Below are positions 42,901 through 51,144 of a stretch of 64,000 nt of DNA, piece after piece (the stretch's first letter is position 1; the number at the start of each line of letters is the position of its first letter). The stretch comes from Lonepinella koalarum (lineage in GTDB: Bacteria; Pseudomonadota; Gammaproteobacteria; Enterobacterales; Pasteurellaceae). The DNA lies in the NCBI RefSeq assembly GCF_042926695.1, contig NZ_CP170642.1, positions 2,232,001 through 2,296,000 of the forward strand. Direction: 5' to 3'. The notes under the pieces are model-generated. The model was not told the DNA's origin, ran no database searches, and was given only the letters and a program-made list of their open reading frames with translations. The translations under genes were made by a program, and so were the position numbers.

Positions 42901-43776
42901 ATAATTTTAGTAACCTGTGCCAACGGCAAAGTTGGCAAACAAATTGTTCAAAACCTTAAAAATAAAGGTTTAAAAATCCGAGCAATGGACGTGAATGAAA
43001 AAGTTCACGATTTAGTTAAACTTTATGACGTTGATGAAGCGGTTGTGGGCGATATTAACAATCCAAAAGATGTCGCTGCTGCACTGCAAGGCATTGAAAG
43101 CGTATTGTATATTCCCACATCAGGCTTACATAATGAAACTCATAGTGCGAAAGTGGTGATTGATCAAGCGGTTGTTGCTAAGGTTAAAAAATTTGTCATG
43201 ATGAGTGCTATGCACCCAAACATGAGTACCTTATTACAACACACCGCCAAATTAAAAGCGGAAGAATATTTGGTTTATAAAGGGCTGACAGACAATCTCA
43301 ATTACACGATTTTGCAACCACAACATTATTGTCATAATTTTGATATTGATTTAGTGGAAAAACTGGGAGCATATCACTGTTTTTACAATAAAAACACCAA
43401 ATTGGCAGTGGTTGATGTTGATGATGTGGCAGACGCGGCATATTGCGTGCTAACCCAAGACATACACCAAAATGCAACCTATGAATTATCAGGTTCAAGC
43501 TATCTTAGCTCACAGGAAAAAACGGATATTTATAATAAATTGACTGGTAAAAATATTCCTTGTATTGAAGTGGGTATTGAAGATTTTATTAAACAAATCC
43601 ACGTTACTGATACTTATACCCAAGATGCGTTAAGAGCCGTTTCCTATACTTATGGTACTTTTGGTATCGCAGGCAATCCGAATGTACTGCAATGGATTAC
43701 AGGTAAAAAAGCCACGACATTTGAAGAATATCTACAAAAGCAGTTGGCAAAAAAAGCAATCCTAGAACAGGCGTAG
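42901..43776 (+). CDS. NmrA-like NAD(P)-binding protein, start codon apparently lost
   Basis: The frame homologous to NmrA/SDR-a proteins opens with ILVTCANGKVGKQIVQNLKN, containing the NAD(P)-binding GxxGxxx loop, but no ATG precedes it: the sequence reads AAT AAA ATA ATT after an AAGAGG ribosome site at 42886-42891. A one-base deletion of an original ATGAAAATAATT would explain this. Translation might use ATA (42901) or ATT (42904), or start at the ATG at 42985, giving 263 residues without the nucleotide loop. The rest looks intact (FVMMSAMHPNMSTL, LTDNLNYTILQPQHYCHNFD). It may be a non-functional gene. Confidence 0.6.
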   Translation: MILVTCANGKVGKQIVQNLKNKGLKIRAMDVNEKVHDLVKLYDVDEAVVGDINNPKDVAAALQGIESVLYIPTSGLHNETHSAKVVIDQAVVAKVKKFVMMSAMHPNMSTLLQHTAKLKAEEYLVYKGLTDNLNYTILQPQHYCHNFDIDLVEKLGAYHCFYNKNTKLAVVDVDDVADAAYCVLTQDIHQNATYELSGSSYLSSQEKTDIYNKLTGKNIPCIEVGIEDFIKQIHVTDTYTQDALRAVSYTYGTFGIAGNPNVLQWITGKKATTFEEYLQKQLAKKAILEQA

Positions 43777-44402
43777 CAATGAAATTTTTAAGCAACCATT
43801 GGTATGATTTAACTGTATCAAATGGATTCGTAGCTTGAGAAATTAGTTTAATACTGAGGTTACCATGACTTTTGATATTCCTTTTTATCATTGGGCGTGG
43901 GTGTAGCACGGTACAGGTTTTGGCTTTGCCTTGATTGCTACCTTAAAAGGGTAAACCTTACTGGTCAGTAGTGGATAATTGTTGATAGCTGGGGTGGCAT
44001 TGGTACATTGGCATTAAAATGACTGAGTAAGTTTTTTCAGGCAGCTTGAAAAAACACAAAAAACCTAATGGTCAATGGCAACAACAAGGCAGTAGTTTAC
44101 CTTAATCGCTTATTTACTGATATTTATTTTATATTATGCCGAAAATGTGCTGCATGCTGTGCATAGCTCTTGGTTGGAGAGTGCGGTTTTTATTGTTAGC
44201 TTTAGATTTTGTAAAAGAAGAAGTTGGGGGAGCATGGCGTGGTTGTGTGGTTTTTTGCGGAGAAAATTGTAGGATTAGGCAAAAACACTAGTGAAACAGG
44301 CTAACGTAAATTCTCTATACTCTCTATAATATACCCATTCCAAAGCGGAATAGAATATTCACATCAATGGGTAACATACCCTTTAATCATCGGAGCAACA
44401 TT
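43777..44402. other. Degenerate intergenic stretch with broken small-membrane-protein frames
   Basis: No intact gene in 626 bp. From the ATG at 43865 a frame reads MTFDIPFYHWAWV, stop, HGTGFGFALIATLKG, stop, then a further hydrophobic run, like a small membrane protein with several nonsense changes. Around 44100-44230 another hydrophobic frame (YLLIFILYYAENVLHAVHSS) has no start. It also holds a dyad around TTCAGGCAGCTTGAA (44036-44050) and one ATTAGGCAA motif (44274). Confidence 0.5.
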
Positions 44403-44831
44403 ATGAAAATTTTTTACAGCACCAGTGCCACAGCAGTTGGCGGTCGTTCAGGTCATACACAATTAGATGATGGTTCACTTGGTTTTGATTTGGTGTCATT
44501 CCAAGACAAAGATAAAACAGGCGTAAATCCTGAACAGCTTTTTGCTATGGGTTATGCTGCTTGCTTTGACAGTGCGATGAATTTAGTATCTGGACAATTA
44601 GGCATCAAACCGACATCAGCAAAAAGCAAAGTGGGCGTAGGCATTGGTCAAAAACCGGATGGCACATTCTCACTAGATATTGATATTACCATTGAAGTGG
44701 GAGGTATTAACGAACAACAAGCTCGGGAACTTATTGAACGCACGCACCAAGTTTGTCCTTATTCTAATGCTATTCGTGGCAATGTAGAAACGCGTTTACA
44801 TGTGAATTTGATTCAATCTTTCGATCTCTAA
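44403..44831 (+). CDS. ohr: Organic hydroperoxide resistance protein Ohr (OsmC family)
   Basis: A 142-residue thiol peroxidase that reduces organic hydroperoxides using lipoylated partners. Both redox cysteines are seen: AMGYAACFDSAMNL (Cys near 59) and HQVCPYSNAIRGNVE (Cys near 124). The N-terminus FYSTSATAVGGRSGHTQLDD is typical of Ohr rather than OsmC. The ATG at 44403 has GGAGC upstream; an ATG at 44367 is in frame but outside the family alignment. No ohrR gene is adjacent. Confidence 0.93.
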   Translation: MKIFYSTSATAVGGRSGHTQLDDGSLGFDLVSFQDKDKTGVNPEQLFAMGYAACFDSAMNLVSGQLGIKPTSAKSKVGVGIGQKPDGTFSLDIDITIEVGGINEQQARELIERTHQVCPYSNAIRGNVETRLHVNLIQSFDL

Positions 44832-44938
44832 TGAAATATCTACAAGTTAAGCAAACGGTGTGGTTTTGTTAATGGTAAAATATTAACAAATTACACCGCA
44901 CTTTTATGTTCTAAATCCAATCGAATGAGGAGACACCT

Positions 44939-45943
44939 ATGCTTAATCTTTCAATATTAAATCTCGTTCCCTTACGCCAAGGGCAAAATTTTGTGCAATC
45001 TGTTGATGCCATGACTCGTCTTGCTCAACTGGCGGAAAGGTTGAACTTTCGCCGTTATTGGATTGCAGAACACCATAATATGCCAAATATGGCGAGCAGT
45101 TCTACTCAATTACTGATTCAGCATACGTTGGCAAATACTCAGAATATTATTGTGGGAGCGGGAGGCGTGATGTTGCCTAATCACAGCCCATTACAGGTGG
45201 CTGAGCAATATGGCACCTTAAGCCAGCTTTATCCTAATCGAGTCGAAATTGGTTTAGGACGTGCGCCGGGCACAGATATGCGAACTGCCGCTGCGTTAAG
45301 ACGAGGCAATATTAACCCTGATTTTGCTCAAGATATAGCCGAACTTCGCCGTTATTTTAGTGAAGAAAGTCGCAATGATAGCGTGAAGGCCTATATGGCA
45401 ATCGGGCAAGATGTGCCGATAATTATTTTAGGATCCAGCCCTGAATCTGCTTATTTAGCCGCGGAACTTGGTTTACCGTATGCCTTTGCTTCACACTTTG
45501 CACCACGTTTTTTAGAAATGGCAGTAGAGATTTATCGCCGTGAGTTCAAGCCATCAGTGGTGCTTGCTAAACCTTATGTGATTGTGGGGGCGAATGCCAT
45601 TGTAGCAGAGACCGACCAAAAAGCGGAAAGTTTAGCGACCAGTCAAACCAAGCTATTTTACGGTATTGTGTCAGGCAATATGCAACAATTGCAACCACCT
45701 TTTGCATCTGAGCAAGACTTTTGGCAGGCCCATCAATCGCCATTTATAGGGCAAGAACAACAAGCGGTCAAATCCATGACTTCCTGTTCCTTTATCGGTA
45801 GCCCTAATAGCGTCAAACAGCAGTTGCAGAATTTCCGCAAGCAAGTGGAATTTGATGAGTTAATGGCGGTGAGTTATATTTTTGATGAGAAGTTACAACA
45901 TCGCAGTTATGAAATGCTGGCGGAAGTGGTGAAAACATTGTAA
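44939..45943 (+). CDS. LLM-class flavin-dependent oxidoreductase (luciferase-like monooxygenase)
   Basis: A 334-residue bacterial-luciferase-fold protein close to E. coli YhbW. Seen are YWIAEHHNMPNMASSSTQLL (about 40-59), VGAGGVMLPNHSPLQVAEQY (about 71-90) and RVEIGLGRAPGTD (about 99-111), the flavin-binding landmarks. The true substrate of this subgroup is unknown; FMNH2-dependent oxidation is inferred from the fold. A GAGGAGA site precedes the ATG at 44939. It follows ohr, with an uptake sequence between them. Confidence 0.87.
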   Translation: MLNLSILNLVPLRQGQNFVQSVDAMTRLAQLAERLNFRRYWIAEHHNMPNMASSSTQLLIQHTLANTQNIIVGAGGVMLPNHSPLQVAEQYGTLSQLYPNRVEIGLGRAPGTDMRTAAALRRGNINPDFAQDIAELRRYFSEESRNDSVKAYMAIGQDVPIIILGSSPESAYLAAELGLPYAFASHFAPRFLEMAVEIYRREFKPSVVLAKPYVIVGANAIVAETDQKAESLATSQTKLFYGIVSGNMQQLQPPFASEQDFWQAHQSPFIGQEQQAVKSMTSCSFIGSPNSVKQQLQNFRKQVEFDELMAVSYIFDEKLQHRSYEMLAEVVKTL

Positions 45944-46101
45944 ATGTAGGGACGGTACCTGTGTATCCGCCCAAAAAATACAAATAAAATGCAATTTGCG
46001 AAATAATGAGAAATTTGACCGCACTTTTCTTTTAGAAAATTAGGCAAATAAAAGACCGCCTATTTTTCAATGTGCGGCCATTTTTTCGTGCTTTTTGCAA
46101 A

Positions 46102-46752
46102 TTAGGCTTGCGTGAAAATTACGTCATCAGCCAAACGTGATTTTGGCAATTTAGCATTAAAATCATCTGCTGCACGGTAGCCGAAAGATACCACAGCAAC
46201 GGCTTGATAGCCTTTTTCTGTTAAGCCAAATTCTGTATCTAAAGCAGCCAAATCCACACCTTCCATCGGTACGCTGTCAATACCTAACGCCGCAGCGGTC
46301 ATTAAGGTGAAACCTAAATTTAAATAGGTTTGACGGGCGAACCATTCTTGTTCATCTTTTAAATCGTTGCGGTGAATGCCTAAAAATAAACGGCGGACGT
46401 TGTCGCCTGTTTGTTTATCTTCCACTTTGGCATAGCGACCGTCTTTATCTTCTTGCTCTAAAATGGCGTTTAAAAACTCATCAGATGCGTGAACACGGCT
46501 AGCAAACACCACAACGTGCGATGCATCTAACACTTTGTTGGTGTTGAAAGGGTAGTTAGTGAAGGCTTTAGCGATGCGTGCTTTGCCTGCATCATCACTG
46601 CCTATCACAAAATGCCACGGTTGAATATTCACGCTTGACGGGCTTTGACGTAACGCATCTTGAATATTCTCCCAGTCTCCTGCCGAGATTTTACGGCTGG
46701 CATCAAAGGCTTTGGTTGAATAACGTTGTGCGGTAAAAACTGAAGTATTCAT
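46102..46752 (-). CDS. nfsB: Oxygen-insensitive NAD(P)H nitroreductase (NfsB-like)
   Basis: A 216-residue FMN protein of the nitroreductase fold. FTAQRYSTKAFD (about 6-17), LRQSPSSVNIQPWHFVIGSD (about 34-53) with the FMN-contact PSSxNxQPW, and LGIDSVPMEGVD (about 155-166) match the NfsB/NfnB family, which reduces quinones and nitro-compounds. Convergent with the LLM gene. Confidence 0.9.
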   Translation of the reverse strand: MNTSVFTAQRYSTKAFDASRKISAGDWENIQDALRQSPSSVNIQPWHFVIGSDDAGKARIAKAFTNYPFNTNKVLDASHVVVFASRVHASDEFLNAILEQEDKDGRYAKVEDKQTGDNVRRLFLGIHRNDLKDEQEWFARQTYLNLGFTLMTAAALGIDSVPMEGVDLAALDTEFGLTEKGYQAVAVVSFGYRAADDFNAKLPKSRLADDVIFTQA

Positions 46753-46934
46753 AAAATGTTTCCTATCATTAAAAATAAATGGTTGTCTATTATAGTGTAT
46801 TTAAGGGATTGTATCTGCCTATTTCTACCATTATTTGTAAATATATGGTCATTTTTTAGTCAATTTGTAAATTATACTTGCCAACCCTGCCATTGCAACT
46901 CTGCAACTTTGGTAAATTCTTGTACGTTATGGAT

Positions 46935-46964
46935 TTGTCAACGCTATACTAACTTTGTTATAGT
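46935..46964 (+). promoter_or_regulatory. Predicted promoter of the dienelactone hydrolase gene
   Basis: TTGTCA (46935-46940) and TATAGT (46959-46964) are separated by 18 bases, about 30 bp upstream of the ATG at 46995. The spacer holds a dyad (CTATACTAAC...GTTATAG) that could be an operator. The rest of the gap back to nfsB shows no gene I would accept. Confidence 0.4.
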
Positions 46965-46994
46965 AAAGTCAGTTTCATTCGATAAGGAGCATTT

Positions 46995-47882
46995 ATGAAT
47001 AACATTAATAAAGATCAACTCAACCCCGAAATTTTCAAACTCTACAACGACTACGCCCACAGTCGTATGACAAAGCGTGAATTTTTAAATAAATTGTCGG
47101 TATATGCAGTAGGTGGCTTAACTGTAGCCAATCTTATCAACTTTCTGTTACCCAATTATGCCATGGCGATCCAAGTGCCAGAGAGCGACAATCGCCTAAA
47201 AGTACAAACCATCCAATACGATTCACCGCAAGGTGGTGGCAAGATTTCGGCACAATTGGCAATGCCTAGTAATATTCAGGGTAAGTTGGGTGCGGTTGTG
47301 GTCGTGCACGAAAACCGTGGGTTAAATCCTTATATCGCTGATGTGGGGAGACGTGCTGCTCTGGCAGGGTTTATTACCCTTGCTCCCGATGCCTTATCAC
47401 CATTGGGAGGTTATCCGGGCGATGATGACAAGGGTAGGGAAATGCAAGCCAGCCGAGACCGTGATGAAATGTTGAGAGATTTTCTTGCCGCTATTACTTA
47501 TTTACAGCAACACCCGCAAAGCAACGGTAAAGTAGGTATCGTTGGTTTTTGTTTTGGAGGTTGGGTGTCCAATATGGCGGCTGCCGAAGTGCCTAACTTA
47601 GCTGCTGCCGTGCCGTATTATGGTCGTCAAGCACCATTAGAAGTGGTGCCACAGATTAATGCTCCTTTGCTGTTGCATTTTGCCGAGCATGACGACGGCG
47701 TAAACAGTGGCTGGTCAGATTATGAACAAGCCTTACAGCAACACAATAAACGCTATCTGGCGTATCATTATGCAGGCACTAACCATGGCTTTCATAATGA
47801 TTCTACTCCACGTTTTGACAAAGCAGCAGCGGAATTATCGTGGCAACGTACCTTAGCGTTTTTGGGTGAACATCTGCGTTAA
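46995..47882 (+). CDS. Dienelactone hydrolase family protein with N-terminal membrane/export segment
   Basis: A 295-residue alpha/beta hydrolase of the DLH family, closest in form to E. coli YghX. The catalytic Cys is in VGIVGFCFGGWVSN (about 180-193), with the E-N-R segment VVVHENRGLNPYIADVGRRA and the His in TNHGFHNDSTPRF near the C-terminus. Residues 1-58 precede the hydrolase core and contain MTKREFLNKLSVYAVGGLTV, a Tat-like or anchor segment with KR rather than RR. The substrate is unknown. A GATAAGGAGC site precedes the ATG. Confidence 0.85.
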   Translation: MNNINKDQLNPEIFKLYNDYAHSRMTKREFLNKLSVYAVGGLTVANLINFLLPNYAMAIQVPESDNRLKVQTIQYDSPQGGGKISAQLAMPSNIQGKLGAVVVVHENRGLNPYIADVGRRAALAGFITLAPDALSPLGGYPGDDDKGREMQASRDRDEMLRDFLAAITYLQQHPQSNGKVGIVGFCFGGWVSNMAAAEVPNLAAAVPYYGRQAPLEVVPQINAPLLLHFAEHDDGVNSGWSDYEQALQQHNKRYLAYHYAGTNHGFHNDSTPRFDKAAAELSWQRTLAFLGEHLR

Positions 47883-47906
47883 GTTTGAAAAAAAACGGTG
47901 AAAAAA

Positions 47907-47934
47907 TGACCGCACTTTTTAAGAAGTACGGTCA
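47907..47934 (+). terminator. USS-containing hairpin after the dienelactone hydrolase gene
   Basis: TGACCGCACTT (47907-47917) pairs with AAGTACGGTCA (47924-47934), one mismatch, around a 6-base loop. The left arm contains the uptake sequence ACCGCACTT. Confidence 0.6.
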
Positions 47935-48003
47935 TATGATCTATTTACCAGAGCATGTTCATAAACCTACGTAATCCAGCTTTTAAACTCAATGGTTAAA
48001 TGT

Positions 48004-48632
48004 CAGGGGTAGATTGCCTCTTTTCAAAAAAACACTAAAAAACTGATCGACCAATAGATATATTCATTACCTAATATCCATATGTAAATATTGTTTAAAA
48101 CATACATTAGGAAAAAACATTAACATATTCAATCAACTAGATAAACTCCAAGATCCACGTCGTTATAACCAAAAACACCATTTTTTAGACATTATTTTTT
48201 AGTGGTAAGTGCTGTCATCTCTGGTACGAGTGGTTGAGCAGATATAAAAATGTTTGGCGAGACGCATTTTGATTGGTTGCGAAAACATCGTAAATTTGAA
48301 TATTGGGATTCCTGTGGATGATACCGTTGCACGAATTATTAAAAAAAATTGACTCGAAATGGATGAATGATGTTTTTATAAATCTAATCAATGAGATAAG
48401 AGAATTTAATGGGCGAGAGTTGATTGCTATTGATGGCAAAACATTGCGTCATAGTTTTGAAAAAGATGTGATGAGTGCCTTTCATAGTGTGACGGTTTGG
48501 AATCTCAAGGGCTTGTGTTGTCGCAAAAACGCTCAACTGGTAATAAAAATGAGCAAGCGACAGTATTGGAAATGAAAAAGAAGAAAAAATATATTATATC
48601 AGCAAATTAGGTGATGATGAGAGAGAGTTTTA
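48004..48632 (+). mobile_element. Left ISAs1-family remnant
   Basis: The element begins with CAGGGGTAGATTGCCTC. It then encodes, in broken frames on the + strand, INIFNQLDKLQDPRRYNQKH, VVSAVISGTSG, FGETHFDWLRKHRKF, IGIPVDDTVARIIKK, FINLINEIREFNGRELIAID and GKTLRHSF, the order of an ISAs1 transposase (DDE_Tnp_1-associated N-terminus, then the first catalytic Asp in AIDGKT). There are several frameshifts and stops, and the C-terminal ~200 codons are absent. An inverted, nearly identical copy lies at 52676-53310. The element cannot transpose by itself. Confidence 0.8.
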
Positions 48633-48771
48633 TTCCATTAACGCATAAGATAAAATTATTATTTCTTTATAAATAGCGGATGGTTATTATAAACTGCATT
48701 ACATTCCAAAGAGAATTGAAATCTACAAATGGAATTTATAAATAACCATATAACGTATAAGGATTATAAAT

Positions 48772-49593
48772 ATGAAGTATTTAATTAAAAAAATATCTTA
48801 TTTTTTTCTAATTATTTTAACAGCAATGACATTTTTATTTGGTTGTGATAATAAGTCTGCTGATAATGAAGTCAAAAATAAAAAAATAATTGTTGCAGTC
48901 AATGCAAAAACTAAACCTTATAATTATCTTAATGAAGCGGGAGAATTGACTGGGTATGAAATTGAAATGGTCAATGAAATAGCACATCGGCTAGGTTATG
49001 ATGTGGATTATCAGATAACGGAATTTGAATCAATGTTTGCTGGTCTTGATAGTCGTCGTTATGATGTTATTGTGGGGAATATTTCTAAAAAACCAGAAAG
49101 AGAAGAAAAATATTTATTTAGTCGTCAGCCATATTTTAAAAATAAAATTGTTCTGATTACCGCAAAACATAACCAAGATATTCGTTCCATTGATGATCTT
49201 GGTGGTAAAAGAGTTCCTGCAGGTGCAGGACGTGCAAATGCTCTTTTTATGCAAAGTTACAATGAAAAAAATCCGAATAATCAAATTGATATTCAATATA
49301 CTGATGCGGATGCAAGCTCAATACTCGTTGATCTTCATAATGGTCGTTATGATGCCAGTGTATATAATCAAACTTATGTTATCAATGTGCAAAAGGAATA
49401 TGGTTATGAATTTAATATTTATTCTATTCCAAATGCGGACGAAATTGAAATTCCTGAAGCTTGGTTTTTATTTAACAAATCTTCTCAAGATTTAGAGAGT
49501 GAATTTAATTCAGCTTTAGTTGATATTAAAAAAGATGGCACATTATCATCATTAAGTGTGAAATATTTTGGGAATGATTATGTTCCCCAATAA
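48772..49593 (+). CDS. Amino-acid-type ABC transporter substrate-binding lipoprotein
   Basis: A 273-residue periplasmic-binding protein (SBP_bac_3 fold). It has a lipoprotein signal with lipobox LFGC (Cys about 25). The core shows KPYNYLNEAGELTGYEIEMV, FESMFAGLDSRRYDVIVGNI and DLGGKRVPAGAGRANALFMQ. The Arg/Asp residues that hold an alpha-amino acid are less obvious than in glutamine- or cystine-binding proteins, so the ligand is open. A short lead of 139 bp separates it from the left IS. Base composition is lower in G+C than the surrounding genes. Confidence 0.88.
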   Translation: MKYLIKKISYFFLIILTAMTFLFGCDNKSADNEVKNKKIIVAVNAKTKPYNYLNEAGELTGYEIEMVNEIAHRLGYDVDYQITEFESMFAGLDSRRYDVIVGNISKKPEREEKYLFSRQPYFKNKIVLITAKHNQDIRSIDDLGGKRVPAGAGRANALFMQSYNEKNPNNQIDIQYTDADASSILVDLHNGRYDASVYNQTYVINVQKEYGYEFNIYSIPNADEIEIPEAWFLFNKSSQDLESEFNSALVDIKKDGTLSSLSVKYFGNDYVPQ

Positions 49594-49668
49594 ATATACC
49601 AATATTGTGGTTATTCTAACCTTTGTTAGTATAGTGTAATGCTTTTCATTATTTGAAATGGACTGTTT

Positions 49669-50406
49669 ATGGAAAATCTCTTCAAGCCAAGTGAAATTAT
49701 TAATGCAATTAAACAAATTATTCCCAGTATTCCAATTACACTGGAGATAGCAGTTATAGCTACAATTTTAGGTCTTTTAGGTGGGTTTATTTTAGCACTA
49801 ATACGGATAAATAAAATTCCTATTCTTTATTCTTTTTCAGTGACTTATATCTCTTTCATGAGAGGTACTCCACTGTTAGTGCAAATATTTCTATCTTACT
49901 ATGGTATTCCAATTTTACTTAACATGATTAATTTATATTGGGGTACACATTTTAATATTAATCGAATCCCCAGTATTATTTTTGTTTATGTGGCATTTTC
50001 ACTTAATGAAGCGGCATATCTTGCTGAGACTATTAGATCTGCTATCCTATCAGTAGATAAAAAAGACATTGAAGCAGCGCATTCAATTGGAATGACCAAA
50101 AGCCAAATTATGAGAAGAATAATCTTACCACAAGCTATGATTGTGGCAATTCCTAATCTAGGCAATATTATAATTAGTTTGATAAAATCCACTTCTCTTG
50201 CTTTTACAATTGGTGTTATGGATATGATGGGGAGAGCTAAAGCCGTTTCTGGTAATAGTATGCGTTTCTTTGAAGCTTACATTGGTTTGGCTTTGCTTTA
50301 TTGGTTAATATGTATTGTAATTGAATTTTTGATTCATAAATTAGAACACCGATTTAATTTTCTTAAAAAAGAGATAAATGCAAATGATCAGATTATCAAA
50401 TATTAA
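49669..50406 (+). CDS. Amino-acid-type ABC transporter permease (HisM/GlnP family)
   Basis: A 245-residue permease with five or six membrane segments. The EAA loop is in DKKDIEAAHSIGMTKSQIMR then RIILPQAMIVAIPNLGN (about 125-163), and RGTPLLVQIFLSYYGIP (about 65-81) is typical of polar amino acid uptake permeases. It is probably a homodimer because only one permease gene is present. Its end overlaps the ATPase gene. Confidence 0.92.
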   Translation: MENLFKPSEIINAIKQIIPSIPITLEIAVIATILGLLGGFILALIRINKIPILYSFSVTYISFMRGTPLLVQIFLSYYGIPILLNMINLYWGTHFNINRIPSIIFVYVAFSLNEAAYLAETIRSAILSVDKKDIEAAHSIGMTKSQIMRRIILPQAMIVAIPNLGNIIISLIKSTSLAFTIGVMDMMGRAKAVSGNSMRFFEAYIGLALLYWLICIVIEFLIHKLEHRFNFLKKEINANDQIIKY

Positions 50407-51121
50407 AAAATCCTTTGGGGAAAACCAAGTATTACATGGCGTAAATTTAAGCGTAGACACTGGGGAAGTGGTATCTATTATTGGTGCTTCAGGTTCAGGT
50501 AAATCTACTTTTTTACGCACAATAAATTTTTTAGAAAAAGCAGATAGTGGGAGTATTACCATTGATGATTTAACTATTGATGTAGAAAAAGTAAATGATA
50601 AAGAAATTGTCAATCTTTGTAAGAAAACGGCTATGGTATTTCAATCATATAATCTTTTTCGTCATCGTACAGCACTTGAAAATGTTATGGAAGCATTAAT
50701 TATTGTGCAAAAAAAATCTAAACATGAAGCTAGAGATATAGCAATAGCTGAGTTAGAAAGAGTTGGGTTACTAGATAGAATAAATTATTACCCCCATCAA
50801 TTATCTGGTGGGCAGCAACAACGAGTAGGAATTGCTCGAGCACTAGCTATCAATCCTAAAGTTATGTTATTTGATGAACCAACAAGTGCGCTTGATCCTG
50901 AAATGGTTGGTGGCATTTTAGATATTATTCGTTCTATTGCGGAACAAGGTAGAACGATGATTGTCGTAACACATGAAATGAATTTTGCCCAAGAAGTATC
51001 GGATAAAGTGGCTTTTTTTGCAGCGGGCAATATTGTTGAAATAGAGAGAACAAAGGAGTTCTTTACTTCACCTAAAAAAGTCCTCACTCATCAATTTTTA
51101 CGACATATGAAAGCTTCATAA
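50384..51121 (+). CDS. Amino-acid-type ABC transporter ATP-binding protein (GlnQ/HisP family)
   Basis: A 245-residue ATPase with Walker A GASGSGKST (about 32-40), Q-loop MVFQSYNLFRHRTALENVME, signature LSGGQQQRVGIARALAINP and Walker B VMLFDEPTSALDPEMVGG. The ATG at 50384 is preferred because AAGAGA lies 9 bp before it; the ATG at 50378 is only 3 bp from that site. It overlaps the permease by 23 bp, so the three transport genes form one operon with the CapA-like gene that follows. Confidence 0.93.
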   Translation: MIRLSNIKKSFGENQVLHGVNLSVDTGEVVSIIGASGSGKSTFLRTINFLEKADSGSITIDDLTIDVEKVNDKEIVNLCKKTAMVFQSYNLFRHRTALENVMEALIIVQKKSKHEARDIAIAELERVGLLDRINYYPHQLSGGQQQRVGIARALAINPKVMLFDEPTSALDPEMVGGILDIIRSIAEQGRTMIVVTHEMNFAQEVSDKVAFFAAGNIVEIERTKEFFTSPKKVLTHQFLRHMKAS

Positions 51122-51144
51122 AATATGGTTAAAAGGAAAATAAG

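Noticed and set aside
46756..46998. 80-codon + strand open frame between nfsB and the dienelactone hydrolase gene
   Set aside because: No ribosome site, odd composition (many Cys, Phe and Asn), and it covers the promoter region of the next gene. A short minus-strand frame there (NVQEFTKVAELQWQGWQV) may be a relict tail but is too small to name.
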